Assembly (NCBI RefSeq): GCF_009689585.1
Contig: NZ_AP018694.1
Coordinates: forward strand, 4,641,501-4,705,500
From: Aquipluma nitroreducens
GTDB taxonomy: Bacteria > Bacteroidota > Bacteroidia > Bacteroidales > Prolixibacteraceae
Reading direction: 5' to 3'
DNA length: 64,000 nt
Shown here piece by piece: positions 16,491 through 25,287 of the stretch. The notes under the pieces were generated by a model. It worked only from the letters and a program-made list of their open reading frames with translations. It ran no database searches and was not told the origin of the DNA. Position 1 is the stretch's first letter. The number at the start of each line of letters is the position of its first letter. Position numbers and translations under genes: made by a program.

Positions 16491-17312
16491 ATGAAAAGAA
16501 CCGTTTTACTAACATTTTCGATTGCAATTTTATCAGTGCTGGCTTGTTCAAAAAAAACAGATTCCGGACAGCCTAATGCTAATTATAAAAACCTGGAAAA
16601 AGATTTTATTACCTGGTGGACATATCACGAAAATAACATCATATTATCTTCCAATTTTATTGCCATCGATAATTTGTCGAACCGAATAAGTAAAGAAGAT
16701 TTCTTTGAGAAACTGACTTCGGGTGATTATATTCCTTTAAAACTAAACTCGAAAGATAGTCTTGTCTATTACAAGCTTTTCAAATTGGATGAAGGCTCGA
16801 ATAGCGAAATAAGACAGCAAATTAAAAGAAGTTCCACAGCTAACTATATTCACTTTAAAGCGGAAGGTAAGCCTTTTCCGAAATTTCAGTTTTTTGATTT
16901 AAACGGAACTGAATACAATAATGAAAATACGAAAGGTAAAATTGTTATTCTCAAATGCTGGTTTATTGGCTGCCATGCTTGCGTTGCCGAATTTCCAGAA
17001 TTGAATAAACTAGTGAACAATTATCGAAATCGGAAAGATGTTGTCTTTATAAGTTTAGCAACTGATTCGAAAGAAAAATTAAACCAATTTTTAGCTCAAA
17101 AAAAGTTCAACTATGCTGTTGTAGCCGACCAGACGAAATTTATAACCAAAGAATTAAATGTGAGTTCGTACCCAACACATCTAATCATTGACTCAAATGG
17201 TATAATCCGAAAAGTGGTAAATAAAGCAGATGAAATGATTCTGGCATTAAATGATAAGGAATTTCTGAAGACATCTCTGGCTTCAATTCCTTCTCTACCG
17301 GCTTCAAATTAA
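16491..17312 (+). CDS. Thioredoxin-like (TlpA/AhpC-TSA) lipoprotein
   Basis: 273 residues. Lipobox S-V-L-A-C (C19). A 100-residue helical N-terminal region is followed by a thioredoxin fold (about 125-262) with the redox motif C161-H-A-C164 in W-F-I-G-C-H-A-C and the cis-proline S-Y-P-T-H. Lipid-anchored periplasmic thiol-disulfide oxidoreductases of this type reduce cytochrome c or other secreted proteins. Flanked on both sides by related structured repeats, so the gene may have moved as a unit. No cytochrome genes nearby. Confidence 0.85.
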   Translation: MKRTVLLTFSIAILSVLACSKKTDSGQPNANYKNLEKDFITWWTYHENNIILSSNFIAIDNLSNRISKEDFFEKLTSGDYIPLKLNSKDSLVYYKLFKLDEGSNSEIRQQIKRSSTANYIHFKAEGKPFPKFQFFDLNGTEYNNENTKGKIVILKCWFIGCHACVAEFPELNKLVNNYRNRKDVVFISLATDSKEKLNQFLAQKKFNYAVVADQTKFITKELNVSSYPTHLIIDSNGIIRKVVNKADEMILALNDKEFLKTSLASIPSLPASN

Positions 17313-17329
17313 AACCGCTACTCAGCAGC

Positions 17330-17370
17330 AAGCTACCCGCAAAGTCGGGTTTCCCGCCACCGCGGACAGG
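17330..17370. repeat. Structured intergenic element B
   Basis: Shares the frame AGCTACC...AAAG(T)CGG(G)TTTC(C)...GACAGG with element A. The inner hairpin is CGGG-TTT-CCCG here and CCG-GATTT-CGG in A, and outer arms also covary, so the fold rather than the sequence is conserved. Downstream, TTTAACCGG (17380) and CCGGTTAAA (17445) form a further 9-bp inverted repeat. 17371-17520 is also open in one plus frame without a start. Confidence 0.5.
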
Positions 17371-17531
17371 TTGTACTTCTTTAACCGGAACTTAGATCAC
17401 GATTTTCATTGGGATGATGAAAACAGCACTTTGCAGGAGGTTCACCGGTTAAATTCTACTCAGCGTGTATTTTTGGAACATTTTTGGACCTCCAGAAGTT
17501 GTATTACTAAACAACTTTAAAAAATTGGGTT

Positions 17532-18401
17532 ATGGTTTCAGGTATTCAAAAAGAAAAAGCTGAATTGTTCCTGAAATATCATCAGGACAAAGAAATTTTG
17601 GTTCTGTTAAACTCATGGGACCCCGGAAGTTCCAAATTAATAGAAGCTTGTGGCTACAAAGCAATCGCAACAACAAGTATGGGAATTGCTGCCTCTTTAG
17701 GTTATCCTGACTGCGAGGTCATCCAATTATCGGAAATGATTCACGTGATAATGGGCATTGTAAATGCAGTTCAGGTTCCTGTAACGGTAGATATTGAAGC
17801 CGGATATGGAAACAATGTAAATGAAATAATTGAATCGGTTACAAAGATCATTGCTACCGGAATTGTTGGAATAAACATTGAAGACAGCATTGAATTAAGT
17901 GCGGAATTAATCGACGAAAATGAATTTTGTGAACGGATATCAGCTATTCGAGCACTGTCTGATTCATTGGGCTTTCATTTAGTCATTAATGCAAGGACTG
18001 ATTCGTTCTATACTTCGTCAGGTTCGACACGCGAAAAATTAGCTGAATCGATCAAACGTGGCAATAAATACCGGGAGGCTGGTGCCGACTGCATTTTTGT
18101 ACAACCTGTGTGGGAAAAGGAAACGATTTCGACATTGGTTAAGGAAATTAATGCACCAATTAATATTCTTTCAAACCCTACAATTGGAGGAGGATTACCT
18201 CTATCCGTTCGGGAATTGCAGGATTTGGGTGTTGCCCGTTTAAGTTTGGGTTCAGGTTTGATGAAAGCAACTTTAGCTTTAATTAAAAAAGTTGCCAATG
18301 AACTTTCAGAGAAAGGTACTTACAACATCTTGCTGGATGGGTTGTCGCCGGTTAGCGAAACTGCATTGGCTTATAAAATGGCAATTGGGTTAAATAAATG
18401 A
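17532..18401 (+). CDS. Isocitrate lyase/PEP mutase superfamily enzyme
   Basis: 289 residues, cytoplasmic. The fold markers are L-L-N-S-W-D-P-G-S near the N-terminus, T-T-S-M-G-I-A, the metal-binding V-T-V-D-I-E-A-G-Y-G and I-N-I-E-D-S, and I-N-A-R-T-D. The isocitrate lyase signature K-K-C-G-H is absent, so it belongs to the broad PEP phosphonomutase-like/2-methylisocitrate-lyase-like branch that includes oxaloacetate decarboxylases and carboxy-PEP mutases. It should cleave or form a C-C or C-P bond next to a carboxylate; the substrate is unknown. Stand-alone gene with its own upstream gap. Confidence 0.85.
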   Translation: MVSGIQKEKAELFLKYHQDKEILVLLNSWDPGSSKLIEACGYKAIATTSMGIAASLGYPDCEVIQLSEMIHVIMGIVNAVQVPVTVDIEAGYGNNVNEIIESVTKIIATGIVGINIEDSIELSAELIDENEFCERISAIRALSDSLGFHLVINARTDSFYTSSGSTREKLAESIKRGNKYREAGADCIFVQPVWEKETISTLVKEINAPINILSNPTIGGGLPLSVRELQDLGVARLSLGSGLMKATLALIKKVANELSEKGTYNILLDGLSPVSETALAYKMAIGLNK

Positions 18402-18488
18402 TGAACAGCTACTAATTGCAATCTTTATGGCTCTGTTTTTTTAAACCGGAAAGGTTAAGGAAATCTGCTTCGCTGCGTTGGAAGCTAT

Positions 18489-18496
18489 TATATTTG
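18489..18496 (+). promoter_or_regulatory. -7 box for the MFS gene
   Basis: TATATTTG matches the Bacteroidota TAnnTTTG box exactly and lies 32 bp before the MFS start codon. Confidence 0.5.
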
Positions 18497-18528
18497 CAAC
18501 AGTTTTTTCACACAAATGACTAGCCCCA

Positions 18529-19788
18529 ATGAATTTTAGCACGTTCGCGTCTCTTAAAAATCGAAACTACCGATTGTTTTTTATGGGGCAGTCGGTTTCG
18601 TTATTGGGAACCTGGATGCAGAAAACTGCTGTAAGTTGGGTTGTTTATTCCCTGACACAGTCAAAATTTATGTTGGGCGTATCGGTGTTCGCAACTCTTT
18701 TTCCTACAGCATTGGTTTCATTGTATGGTGGCATCGTAGCCGACAGATATAACCGTTATAAAATTTTGTTGTCAACACAGGTTGTGTCTTTACTGCAAGC
18801 TGTTTTATTAACGCTGGCCATCGTATTTTTCAAACAACATGTTGTCTGGGAAATTATTGTTTTGGGTGCAGTATTGGGTGTTATCAACGGATTTGATATG
18901 CCAGCACGCCAATCATTGGTCAGAGAATTGGTTGGTCGTAAAGAAGATTTGCCTAATGCCCTGGCTTTAAATTCTTCAATGGTTAACTTGTCGAAACTGA
19001 TAGGGCCTGCTATCGCTGGTTTTATTTTGGAGAGATTTGGTGATGCAATTTGTTTTGGCATTAATGCCATCAGCTTTATTCCGGTGATTCTTTCGTTGCT
19101 CCTGATGAAATTACCAAAGCCAGAACCCAAGCCGAAAGCCGACAAGAACCTTAAATACGAATTTTTAGAGGCTTTTGTTTATATCAAAAATACACCTGTG
19201 GTTAGTTCAGTCATTATTTTTGTTGGCATTATGGGTTTGTTGGTTTTGCCGTTTAGCACATTAACTCCTGTATTCGCGAAAGACATTTTTAACGGCTCAG
19301 CTTTTACATTAGGAATTATTGACGGAGTGATTGGATTTGGCGCTTTCCTGGGCGCTTTGTTTTTAGCTTCGTTACGGCAGGGATCGAATTTAAGTAAGGT
19401 ATTAGCTATAAATACATTGGTGTTTGGAATTGGACTTATCTTATTTTCGCAAATAACAGTTTTGTCACTCGCACTTCTGTTTATTGCCATTGGTTCATTT
19501 GGAATGATGTCGGTACGAACGATTAGTAATACCATTGTTCAAATTCATGTTCCAAACCAATTTCGTGGGCGAGTCATAAGCATTTATTTGATGGTATTAA
19601 CGGCGACGATACCTATTGGAAGTTTGATCGTAGGCGCGGTTTCTCATTATATTGGCGTTGAAACCACCGTTTTGATCGAAGGATTTCTGGCTTTGATTGT
19701 TGCCATTTTCTATGTTCGGTATCTGAAAAATGAAAAGCTCAAAGATGAAGGACAATCTCTTTTGGAGCAACAACCTCAGGAAGCGTGA
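18529..19788 (+). CDS. MFS transporter (MFS_3/EntS-like exporter)
   Basis: 419 residues, about 12 membrane helices. Motif A-like loop G-G-I-V-A-D-R-Y-N-R-Y between helices 2 and 3 and P-A-R-Q-S-L-V-R-E-L-V after helix 4, a segment typical of the MFS_3 (EntS-related) group. These proteins export siderophores, macrolides or other small molecules by proton antiport. Monocistronic; preceded by a perfect TAnnTTTG box. Short acidic, Gln-rich C-terminal tail. Substrate not deducible. Confidence 0.88.
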   Translation: MNFSTFASLKNRNYRLFFMGQSVSLLGTWMQKTAVSWVVYSLTQSKFMLGVSVFATLFPTALVSLYGGIVADRYNRYKILLSTQVVSLLQAVLLTLAIVFFKQHVVWEIIVLGAVLGVINGFDMPARQSLVRELVGRKEDLPNALALNSSMVNLSKLIGPAIAGFILERFGDAICFGINAISFIPVILSLLLMKLPKPEPKPKADKNLKYEFLEAFVYIKNTPVVSSVIIFVGIMGLLVLPFSTLTPVFAKDIFNGSAFTLGIIDGVIGFGAFLGALFLASLRQGSNLSKVLAINTLVFGIGLILFSQITVLSLALLFIAIGSFGMMSVRTISNTIVQIHVPNQFRGRVISIYLMVLTATIPIGSLIVGAVSHYIGVETTVLIEGFLALIVAIFYVRYLKNEKLKDEGQSLLEQQPQEA

Positions 19789-19882
19789 ACAAAAGCTATG
19801 ATCTATCAGGGTAAGCGCATCAGCAAATGATCGAATTTGTATCATTTGTATTAATTTAGTGCAACCTTAAAATCTAAATCAA

Positions 19883-20650
19883 ATGACAAAACATTCTCGA
19901 AGGCAATTTTTTCAAAATGCGATACCTGTTACCATTGGAACTACCATCGGACTATCAAATGTTAGTGCCATGGGCAATAGCGCTTCAACTTCAATCGAAA
20001 AGAAAATGAAAATTGTAGTTGTCGGGGCTCATCCTGATGATCCGGAAACCATATGCGGTGGGTTGATGGCTATGTATTCGGGTTTAGGTCATGAGGTTGT
20101 ATCGGTCTATTTAACACGGGGCGAAGCTGGTATTGAAGGGAAAACACACGAGGAATCTGCAAAAATTCGCACGGCCGAGGCACTAACTGCATGTGCTATT
20201 TTAAAGGTCCGTCCTGAGTTTATTGGTCAAATCGATGGAAATTGTGAAATTACCAGTGAGAGATACGCTCCACTTTTAGACTTATTCAAAAAAGAGAAAC
20301 CTGATATTGTTCTTACCCATTGGCCAATCGATTCGCATCGCGATCACCGTATTTGTTCCATTTTAGTTTACGATGCATGGTTAAACACGGGACGTAAATC
20401 TGCGCTTTACTATTGCGAAGCGATGAGTGGGGTTCAATCGCAAAATTTTGCGCCCACCGATTATGTCGATATTACCGGAGTTGTCGAGCAAAAGCACAAA
20501 GCTTGTTTTGCACATGTGAGCCAGGAAATAGAACAGACATACAGCGAACATCACGGGAAAATGGAGAAGTTTCGCGGAATGGAATTTGGTTGCGATTATG
20601 CCGAGGCATTTGTCAGGCATGTTAAAAGCCCCGGAATTTACTTGAAGTAG
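19883..20650 (+). CDS. PIG-L/LmbE family deacetylase with Tat signal
   Basis: 255 residues. N-terminal S-R-R-Q-F-F twin-arginine motif and hydrophobic stretch point to export by Tat. Zinc-binding A-H-P-D-D (residues 49-53) and H-R-D-H further on are the signature of N-acetylglucosaminyl deacetylases (PIG-L, MshB, BshB, LmbE). It would remove acetyl from a GlcNAc-type substrate in the periplasm, which fits the amino-sugar salvage genes that follow. It is convergent with murQ and shares a terminator region with it, so co-regulation is not shown. Confidence 0.87.
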   Translation: MTKHSRRQFFQNAIPVTIGTTIGLSNVSAMGNSASTSIEKKMKIVVVGAHPDDPETICGGLMAMYSGLGHEVVSVYLTRGEAGIEGKTHEESAKIRTAEALTACAILKVRPEFIGQIDGNCEITSERYAPLLDLFKKEKPDIVLTHWPIDSHRDHRICSILVYDAWLNTGRKSALYYCEAMSGVQSQNFAPTDYVDITGVVEQKHKACFAHVSQEIEQTYSEHHGKMEKFRGMEFGCDYAEAFVRHVKSPGIYLK

Positions 20651-20734
20651 TTTAACTTCTTCAGGAGAGAATTGAAGCCTCAACGTATTGTTTACTAAAC
20701 TGGACAAGACTTCACATCAATGAATCAGACTTAA

Positions 20735-20764
20735 AAGCCGGTTGAACTTTAGTGCTTCCGGCTT
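20735..20764. terminator. Terminator between convergent deacetylase and murQ genes
   Basis: AAGCCGG (20735) pairs with CCGGCTT (20758), followed by a T-rich stretch on the plus strand. Confidence 0.6.
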
Positions 20765-20794
20765 CTTTCTATTTTTAAATGAAGCGATTGATCC

Positions 20795-21625
20795 TTATTT
20801 CTCTTCTTTTTCTGCCATCAAAACTGCATTTACCGAGCCATGCAGCAGCAATAGTCGTTTGGCTTTTACTTCGTCGTAACCCAGTTCGGTCATAATCATC
20901 CGGGTGCCGCGATTAATCAGTTTTTGATTCGTCAATTGCATGTTCACCATTTTATTCCCTTTTACACGTCCGAGTTTAATCATCAGCGAAGTGGTGATCA
21001 TGTTCAGGATCAGCTTTTGTGAAGTGCCCGATTTCATCCGGGTGCTGCCGGTTAAAAATTCAGGGCCAACAATGGCTTCAATCGGAATGTCAACATTTTG
21101 TGCCAAAACACTATCCTTATTATTTACGATGCAACCAGTCAGAATGCCTTCTGTTCGGGCTCTTTTAACTGCTCCAATCACATAGGGAGTCCGCCCCGAA
21201 GCAGCAATGCCAACAATAGAATCCAGTTTGCTGAGCTCGTATTTCTCCATATCTTTCCAGGCCTGCTCTTCGTCGTCTTCGGCCATTTCAACTGCTTTAC
21301 GAATGGCACGGTCGCCGCCGGCAATCAGTCCAATAACCAAATCGTGACCAACTCCGAAGGTGGGTGGAATTTCCGAAGCATCTAAAATGCCCAAACGCCC
21401 ACTGGTGCCTGCACCCAAGTAGAATAATCGTCCGCCCTTTTTCATGCGCTGATAAACTTCTTCCACCAGTTTTTCAATTTGGGGAATAGCGTTGTGTACG
21501 GCTGGTAAAACTTTTTTGTCTTCTTCGTGAATACTTAACAAGAGTTCTTTTACCGATTTTTTTTCCAAATCGTTATACAGCGAATCGGCTTCGGTGGTAC
21601 TTGTTGTTGTAGTTGTGGTGGTCAT
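20795..21625 (-). CDS. murQ: N-acetylmuramic acid 6-phosphate etherase
   Basis: 276 residues, SIS fold. It splits the lactyl ether of MurNAc-6-phosphate to give GlcNAc-6-phosphate and D-lactate in the cytoplasm. Clear family motifs: L-G-A-G-T-S-G-R-L-G-I-L-D-A-S-E-I-P-P-T-F-G, G-L-I-A-G-G, and the T-G-S-T-R-M-K-S-G-T-S-Q-K sugar-phosphate site. The N-terminus starts with a run of eight threonines, an oddity that shortens the usual first helix. Eight bp after the kinase gene, forming a kinase-etherase pair that turns MurNAc into GlcNAc-6-P. Operator-like motif in the upstream region of the pair. Confidence 0.95.
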   Translation of the reverse strand: MTTTTTTTSTTEADSLYNDLEKKSVKELLLSIHEEDKKVLPAVHNAIPQIEKLVEEVYQRMKKGGRLFYLGAGTSGRLGILDASEIPPTFGVGHDLVIGLIAGGDRAIRKAVEMAEDDEEQAWKDMEKYELSKLDSIVGIAASGRTPYVIGAVKRARTEGILTGCIVNNKDSVLAQNVDIPIEAIVGPEFLTGSTRMKSGTSQKLILNMITTSLMIKLGRVKGNKMVNMQLTNQKLINRGTRMIMTELGYDEVKAKRLLLLHGSVNAVLMAEKEEK

Positions 21626-21633
21626 TTTTACGT

Positions 21634-22473
21634 TTACTTTATGCTGTAATATTTCTCTAGCCCGTCAATGGGCTCTTTAATAATCGTTGTTTCTTCGAAC
21701 CCGAAATAGCTGGCAGTATTGTTCAATATCTGGCTAAAATAGAATGCAACAGAACCAATAAAACCGATTGGATATTGGGTATAATCCGGCAATTTACTTA
21801 CGTTACGTTCAAAGAATTCCATGAAATTATGCTGCACAAACTCCTGACAATATGCTGAATTGCTATTTTCCGACAAAAAAGGTACAAATTGTGCCAGAAA
21901 TTGGTTGGGTTTTTCGGTACGGTAAACCCTGTTTAGGGCTTCTTCGCGGGTAATACCGAACTGCTTACCAAATTCGTCGCGTAACCGGCTAGGCATAACA
22001 TCCTTAAAATAGTCGCCAAGCAATTTTCGTCCCATAACTGAGCCGCTGCCTTCATCGCCTAAAATAAAACCTAGCGGAGAAATCCCATGTGCAATTTGCT
22101 TGCCATCATACAAACAAGCATTCGAGCCTGTGCCCAAAATGCAGGCAATCCCGGCCTGATCTCCAAATAAAGCACGGGCTGCTCCCAACACATCGCTGTG
22201 AGTTTCCACAATGGCTTCAGGATAAATGCGATTTAAAGCTCTGCGGATGATGTCGCCCTTTTCTGCATTTACAATTCCAGCCCCATAAAAATAAATTTCC
22301 TGAATTCCGGTACCAGTTTCCGGGAAGAGCACCTTTTCAACTTCCTGAATAATACTTTCCTCTGGCTGTGAGTAGGGGTTGAGCCCTGATGTTTTAATGT
22401 TTTTAATATGACCTGAACCATCAATCAGTTTCCATGATGTTTTAGTCGATCCACTGTCGGCAATAAGTTTCAT
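21634..22473 (-). CDS. murK: MurNAc/GlcNAc kinase (BadF/BadG/NagK-like)
   Basis: 279 residues of the BadF/BadG/BcrA/BcrD ATPase family. Phosphate-1 loop A-D-S-G-S-T-K-T-S-W-K, phosphate-2 loop I-L-G-T-G-S-N-A, and adenosine-side L-G-D-E-G-S-G-S-V-M-G-R-K-L. In Bacteroidota a kinase of this type next to murQ phosphorylates MurNAc (Tannerella murTKQ, Clostridium MurK) at O6, feeding the etherase. Position and family support MurNAc as substrate, but GlcNAc or both are possible. Leading gene of the minus-strand pair; ATTGGTAATACAT lies about 80 bp ahead. Confidence 0.85.
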   Translation of the reverse strand: MKLIADSGSTKTSWKLIDGSGHIKNIKTSGLNPYSQPEESIIQEVEKVLFPETGTGIQEIYFYGAGIVNAEKGDIIRRALNRIYPEAIVETHSDVLGAARALFGDQAGIACILGTGSNACLYDGKQIAHGISPLGFILGDEGSGSVMGRKLLGDYFKDVMPSRLRDEFGKQFGITREEALNRVYRTEKPNQFLAQFVPFLSENSNSAYCQEFVQHNFMEFFERNVSKLPDYTQYPIGFIGSVAFYFSQILNNTASYFGFEETTIIKEPIDGLEKYYSIK

Positions 22474-22552
22474 TTATTATTTGAAATTGGTGATCTTTTG
22501 TTTGCGGTGTAAAGATAACGTTTTTGGTGAAAAATGAAATGTATCATATAAC

Positions 22553-22565
22553 ATGTATTACCAAT
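22553..22565 (-). promoter_or_regulatory. Operator-like site ATTGGTAATACAT before murK
   Basis: Read on the minus strand this differs by one base from the sites before both susC genes. Its TTG lies 18 nt ahead of TACATTTC, a seven-of-eight match to TAnnTTTG, so it overlaps the probable -33 element of the murK-murQ promoter. It also lies in the common region with the plus-strand GH9 gene and could serve both. Half-site TTGGTA/TACCAA fits FCD-type GntR operators. Confidence 0.5.
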
Positions 22566-22732
22566 ATTTGCATGATTCATTAATTCCACTAATTTTGATC
22601 CATTATTTCGCGTGAAACCTGAGCCTAAATAATTCCAGACAGAACAGTCTATGTTCAATTGATTTGTATCTTTATGAAATGTAAGCTGTTTTCCCGAAAT
22701 ATTGATTTCTAAACATAAAGACCACGGAAGCT

Positions 22733-25192
22733 ATGAGAACTCTTTTCTTGATCAGTGTGATTTTTCTTATTTCGTTGAAGGTTAGCGCTTCATCGATAAT
22801 TCGTATCAATCAAATGGGTTATTTGCCTCAATCGGTTAAGGTGGCAGTTTTTCTTTCCGATCAGGATGAGGAACTTTCTAGGTTTCAGTTGTTCGAATCA
22901 CTTTCAGGAAAATTGGTTTTTGAAGGCACACCAGAACTTGCCGATGCCAGCATTTGGGGCAAACAGAAAGCCTACCGACTTAACTTTACGGCTTTTCATG
23001 AAATGGGTGGTTTTATCCTGAAGGCTGGCAACTCTGTATCTCCGTCGTTTCGTATCTCGCCTGATGTTTATAATGGTACTGCCGATTTCATTCTTAATTA
23101 TATGCGTCAACAGCGTTGTGGGTTCAATCCGTACCTGAATGATTCGTGTCACACGCATGATGGAATTATTGTCGATCATCCTACCAAAACCGGGCAGCAC
23201 ATCGATGTGATTGGGGGGTGGCACGATGCTTCTGATTATTTGCAATACACTACAACTTCTGCAAATGCCATTTATCAGCTACTGTTTGCCTATCAGCAGA
23301 ACCCATCGGTTTATGGTGATAAGTTTGCCGCCAATGGCAAGCCGGGAGCCAACGGAATCCCGGATATCCTGGACGAAGCCCGCTGGGGTTTGGAATGGCT
23401 CCTGAAAATGAATCCGGCGAAAAATGAAATGTACAACCAGATTGCTGATGACCGCGATCACGCCGGATTTCGGATTCCTACCTTGGATACGTTGGGTGGT
23501 TATGGATTGGGAGTGTACCGACCGGTTTATTTTGTGACCGGGAAATCGCAGGGATTGGGTAAATATAAAAATCGCTCGACAGGCGTTTCGTCAACGGCAG
23601 CAAAGTTCAGTTCGTCGTTTGCTTTAGGCGCTTCAGTCTTTAAACATATTGATCCAACGTTTGCTGAGCAAATGCTCCGGAAATCGCGCGACGCTTGGGA
23701 TTTTGCCAAATCCGATCTGGGCAATTTTCAGACGGCTTGCATGGTTTCGCCATATTTTTACGAAGAAGACAATTGGGTTGACGACATGGAACTGGCAGCT
23801 GCGACCTTAATTCCGACAGAAAAGCAGATCGATTTTCAGAAAGAAGCCAAATACTGGGGCGAGTTGGAACCGGTAACGCCCTGGATGGAACTGAACCGTG
23901 CCCGGCATTACCAGTATTATCCGTTTGTGAATTTGGGACATGCTTTATTGGCTCAGTCATCCGATCCGTTGATTGCCAAGCAGTTTGCCGCTTTGATGAA
24001 ACAGGGACTCGATCAAATCCGGAAATATGCAGCCAACGATCCGTTCCGGATTGGCGTTCCATTTGTTTGGTGCTCCAATAATTTTGTGGCAGCAGCCATC
24101 ACTCAGGCTAAATTATACCGAAAAATTACCGGCGATAATACTTACGAAGAAATGGAAGCCGCTTTAACTGATTGGCTGTTTGGTTGTAATCCATGGGGAA
24201 CATCAATGATATGTGGACTTCCGGCTGGGGGCGATTATCCTGAAAAACCACATTCGGCGATTACGCTTTACCTGAATCAAACCACAACCGGCGGTTTGGT
24301 TGATGGTCCGGTTTATACCAGCATTTATAAGAGTTTGCTCGGAATTCATTTATTAAGAGCAGATCAGTACCCTGAATTTCAGGATGGCAAGGCGGTTTAC
24401 CACGATGATATTGGTGATTATTCGACCAACGAACCAACGATGGACGGAACGGCCAGTCTGAGCTACCTGCTTTCGTCGCTCGAAGTTGAAGGTCATACTT
24501 CGGGAGATGTTTTGGACAATCAGGGTGCTTTGGTACGGAAAAATCCGGCTGAAAAGAAAGTGTACCTGATTTTTTCGGCTCACGAATTAGGCGAAGGAGG
24601 ACAACTAATTGCTCAAACTTTGAAAAAATACAAAGCCAAAGGTTCATTTTTCCTGACAGGGACTTTCTATAACAATCCGGAAAATAAATCACTCATCAAC
24701 GAATTGATTGCTGATGGTCATTATCTGGGAGCGCACTCCGATGGCCATTTGTTGTATGCCGACTGGACGAAGCGCGATTCGACTCTGGTTACTCAAAAGC
24801 AGTTCTCCGATGATTTGAAATTGAATTACAAAAAGATGGAAGCATTTGGTTTGACTCCCGAAAAAGCTTCGGTATTTTTACCTCCGTACGAATGGTACAA
24901 TGCTGAAAGTGTTGACTGGAGTAGGCAGATGGGTTTGAAAGTGATCAATTTTACGCCTGGAATCCGCTCAAATGCCGATTACACCACACCGGATATGACT
25001 GGTTATCGCTCTTCGGAAACGATTTTGAACGACATTCAGACTTTTGAGAAGAATGACCCGAATGGACTGAACGGCTGCATCATGCTGATTCATATGGGAA
25101 CAGAACCTTCGCGTACTGATAAGTTTTACAATCGGTTGGGCGAACTTCTCTCGTGGCTGAAGAAAAATGGATATTCAACGGATCGGTTTTAA
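22733..25192 (+). CDS. GH9 glycosidase fused to a polysaccharide-deacetylase-like domain
   Basis: 819 residues. Signal peptide (1-18), CelD_N-type Ig domain (about 20-105), then a GH9 (alpha/alpha)6 domain with the base motif G-G-W-H-D-A-S-D-Y, the W-L-F-G-C-N-P-W-G-T-S segment and the acid region T-N-E-P-T-M-D-G-T-A. From about residue 605 a NodB-like domain follows: H-S-D-G-H keeps the metal-binding HSxxH, but the usual T-F-D-D-G is replaced by I-F-S-A-H-E-L-G-E-G-G, so the first metal site is altered. GH9 includes cellulases and exo-glucosaminidases; among MurQ, NamZ and amidase genes an amino-sugar glycan such as peptidoglycan or chitin fragments is the likelier target. Probable first gene of the long plus-strand operon. 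Confidence 0.85.
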   Translation: MRTLFLISVIFLISLKVSASSIIRINQMGYLPQSVKVAVFLSDQDEELSRFQLFESLSGKLVFEGTPELADASIWGKQKAYRLNFTAFHEMGGFILKAGNSVSPSFRISPDVYNGTADFILNYMRQQRCGFNPYLNDSCHTHDGIIVDHPTKTGQHIDVIGGWHDASDYLQYTTTSANAIYQLLFAYQQNPSVYGDKFAANGKPGANGIPDILDEARWGLEWLLKMNPAKNEMYNQIADDRDHAGFRIPTLDTLGGYGLGVYRPVYFVTGKSQGLGKYKNRSTGVSSTAAKFSSSFALGASVFKHIDPTFAEQMLRKSRDAWDFAKSDLGNFQTACMVSPYFYEEDNWVDDMELAAATLIPTEKQIDFQKEAKYWGELEPVTPWMELNRARHYQYYPFVNLGHALLAQSSDPLIAKQFAALMKQGLDQIRKYAANDPFRIGVPFVWCSNNFVAAAITQAKLYRKITGDNTYEEMEAALTDWLFGCNPWGTSMICGLPAGGDYPEKPHSAITLYLNQTTTGGLVDGPVYTSIYKSLLGIHLLRADQYPEFQDGKAVYHDDIGDYSTNEPTMDGTASLSYLLSSLEVEGHTSGDVLDNQGALVRKNPAEKKVYLIFSAHELGEGGQLIAQTLKKYKAKGSFFLTGTFYNNPENKSLINELIADGHYLGAHSDGHLLYADWTKRDSTLVTQKQFSDDLKLNYKKMEAFGLTPEKASVFLPPYEWYNAESVDWSRQMGLKVINFTPGIRSNADYTTPDMTGYRSSETILNDIQTFEKNDPNGLNGCIMLIHMGTEPSRTDKFYNRLGELLSWLKKNGYSTDRF

Positions 25193-25219
25193 TTGTGAGT
25201 TCTATGAGATACAAATGCG

Positions 25220-25273
25220 AACCACATAGACCACATAGGAATAAAAAATGAAAAGCTATGTGATCTATGTGGT
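25220..25273. repeat. Intergenic hairpin (AACCACATAG...CTATGTGGTT)
   Basis: A 19-bp inverted repeat with one wobble (25220-25238 / 25255-25273), each arm itself an imperfect direct repeat of CCACATAG. It contains the more upstream ATG (25267) of the next frame, which is therefore unlikely to be the start. Confidence 0.65.
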
Positions 25274-25287
25274 TTAAAAACAAGTAT

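Noticed and set aside
16218-17460. Reading elements A and B as integron attC sites
   Set aside because: The nested hairpins fit loosely, but the RYYYAAC and GTTRRRY core boxes are not present and no integrase gene is in the window.
25267-25287. Upstream ATG of the transglutaminase gene
   Set aside because: It lies in the arm of an intergenic hairpin repeat and would add charged residues ahead of the lipoprotein signal.
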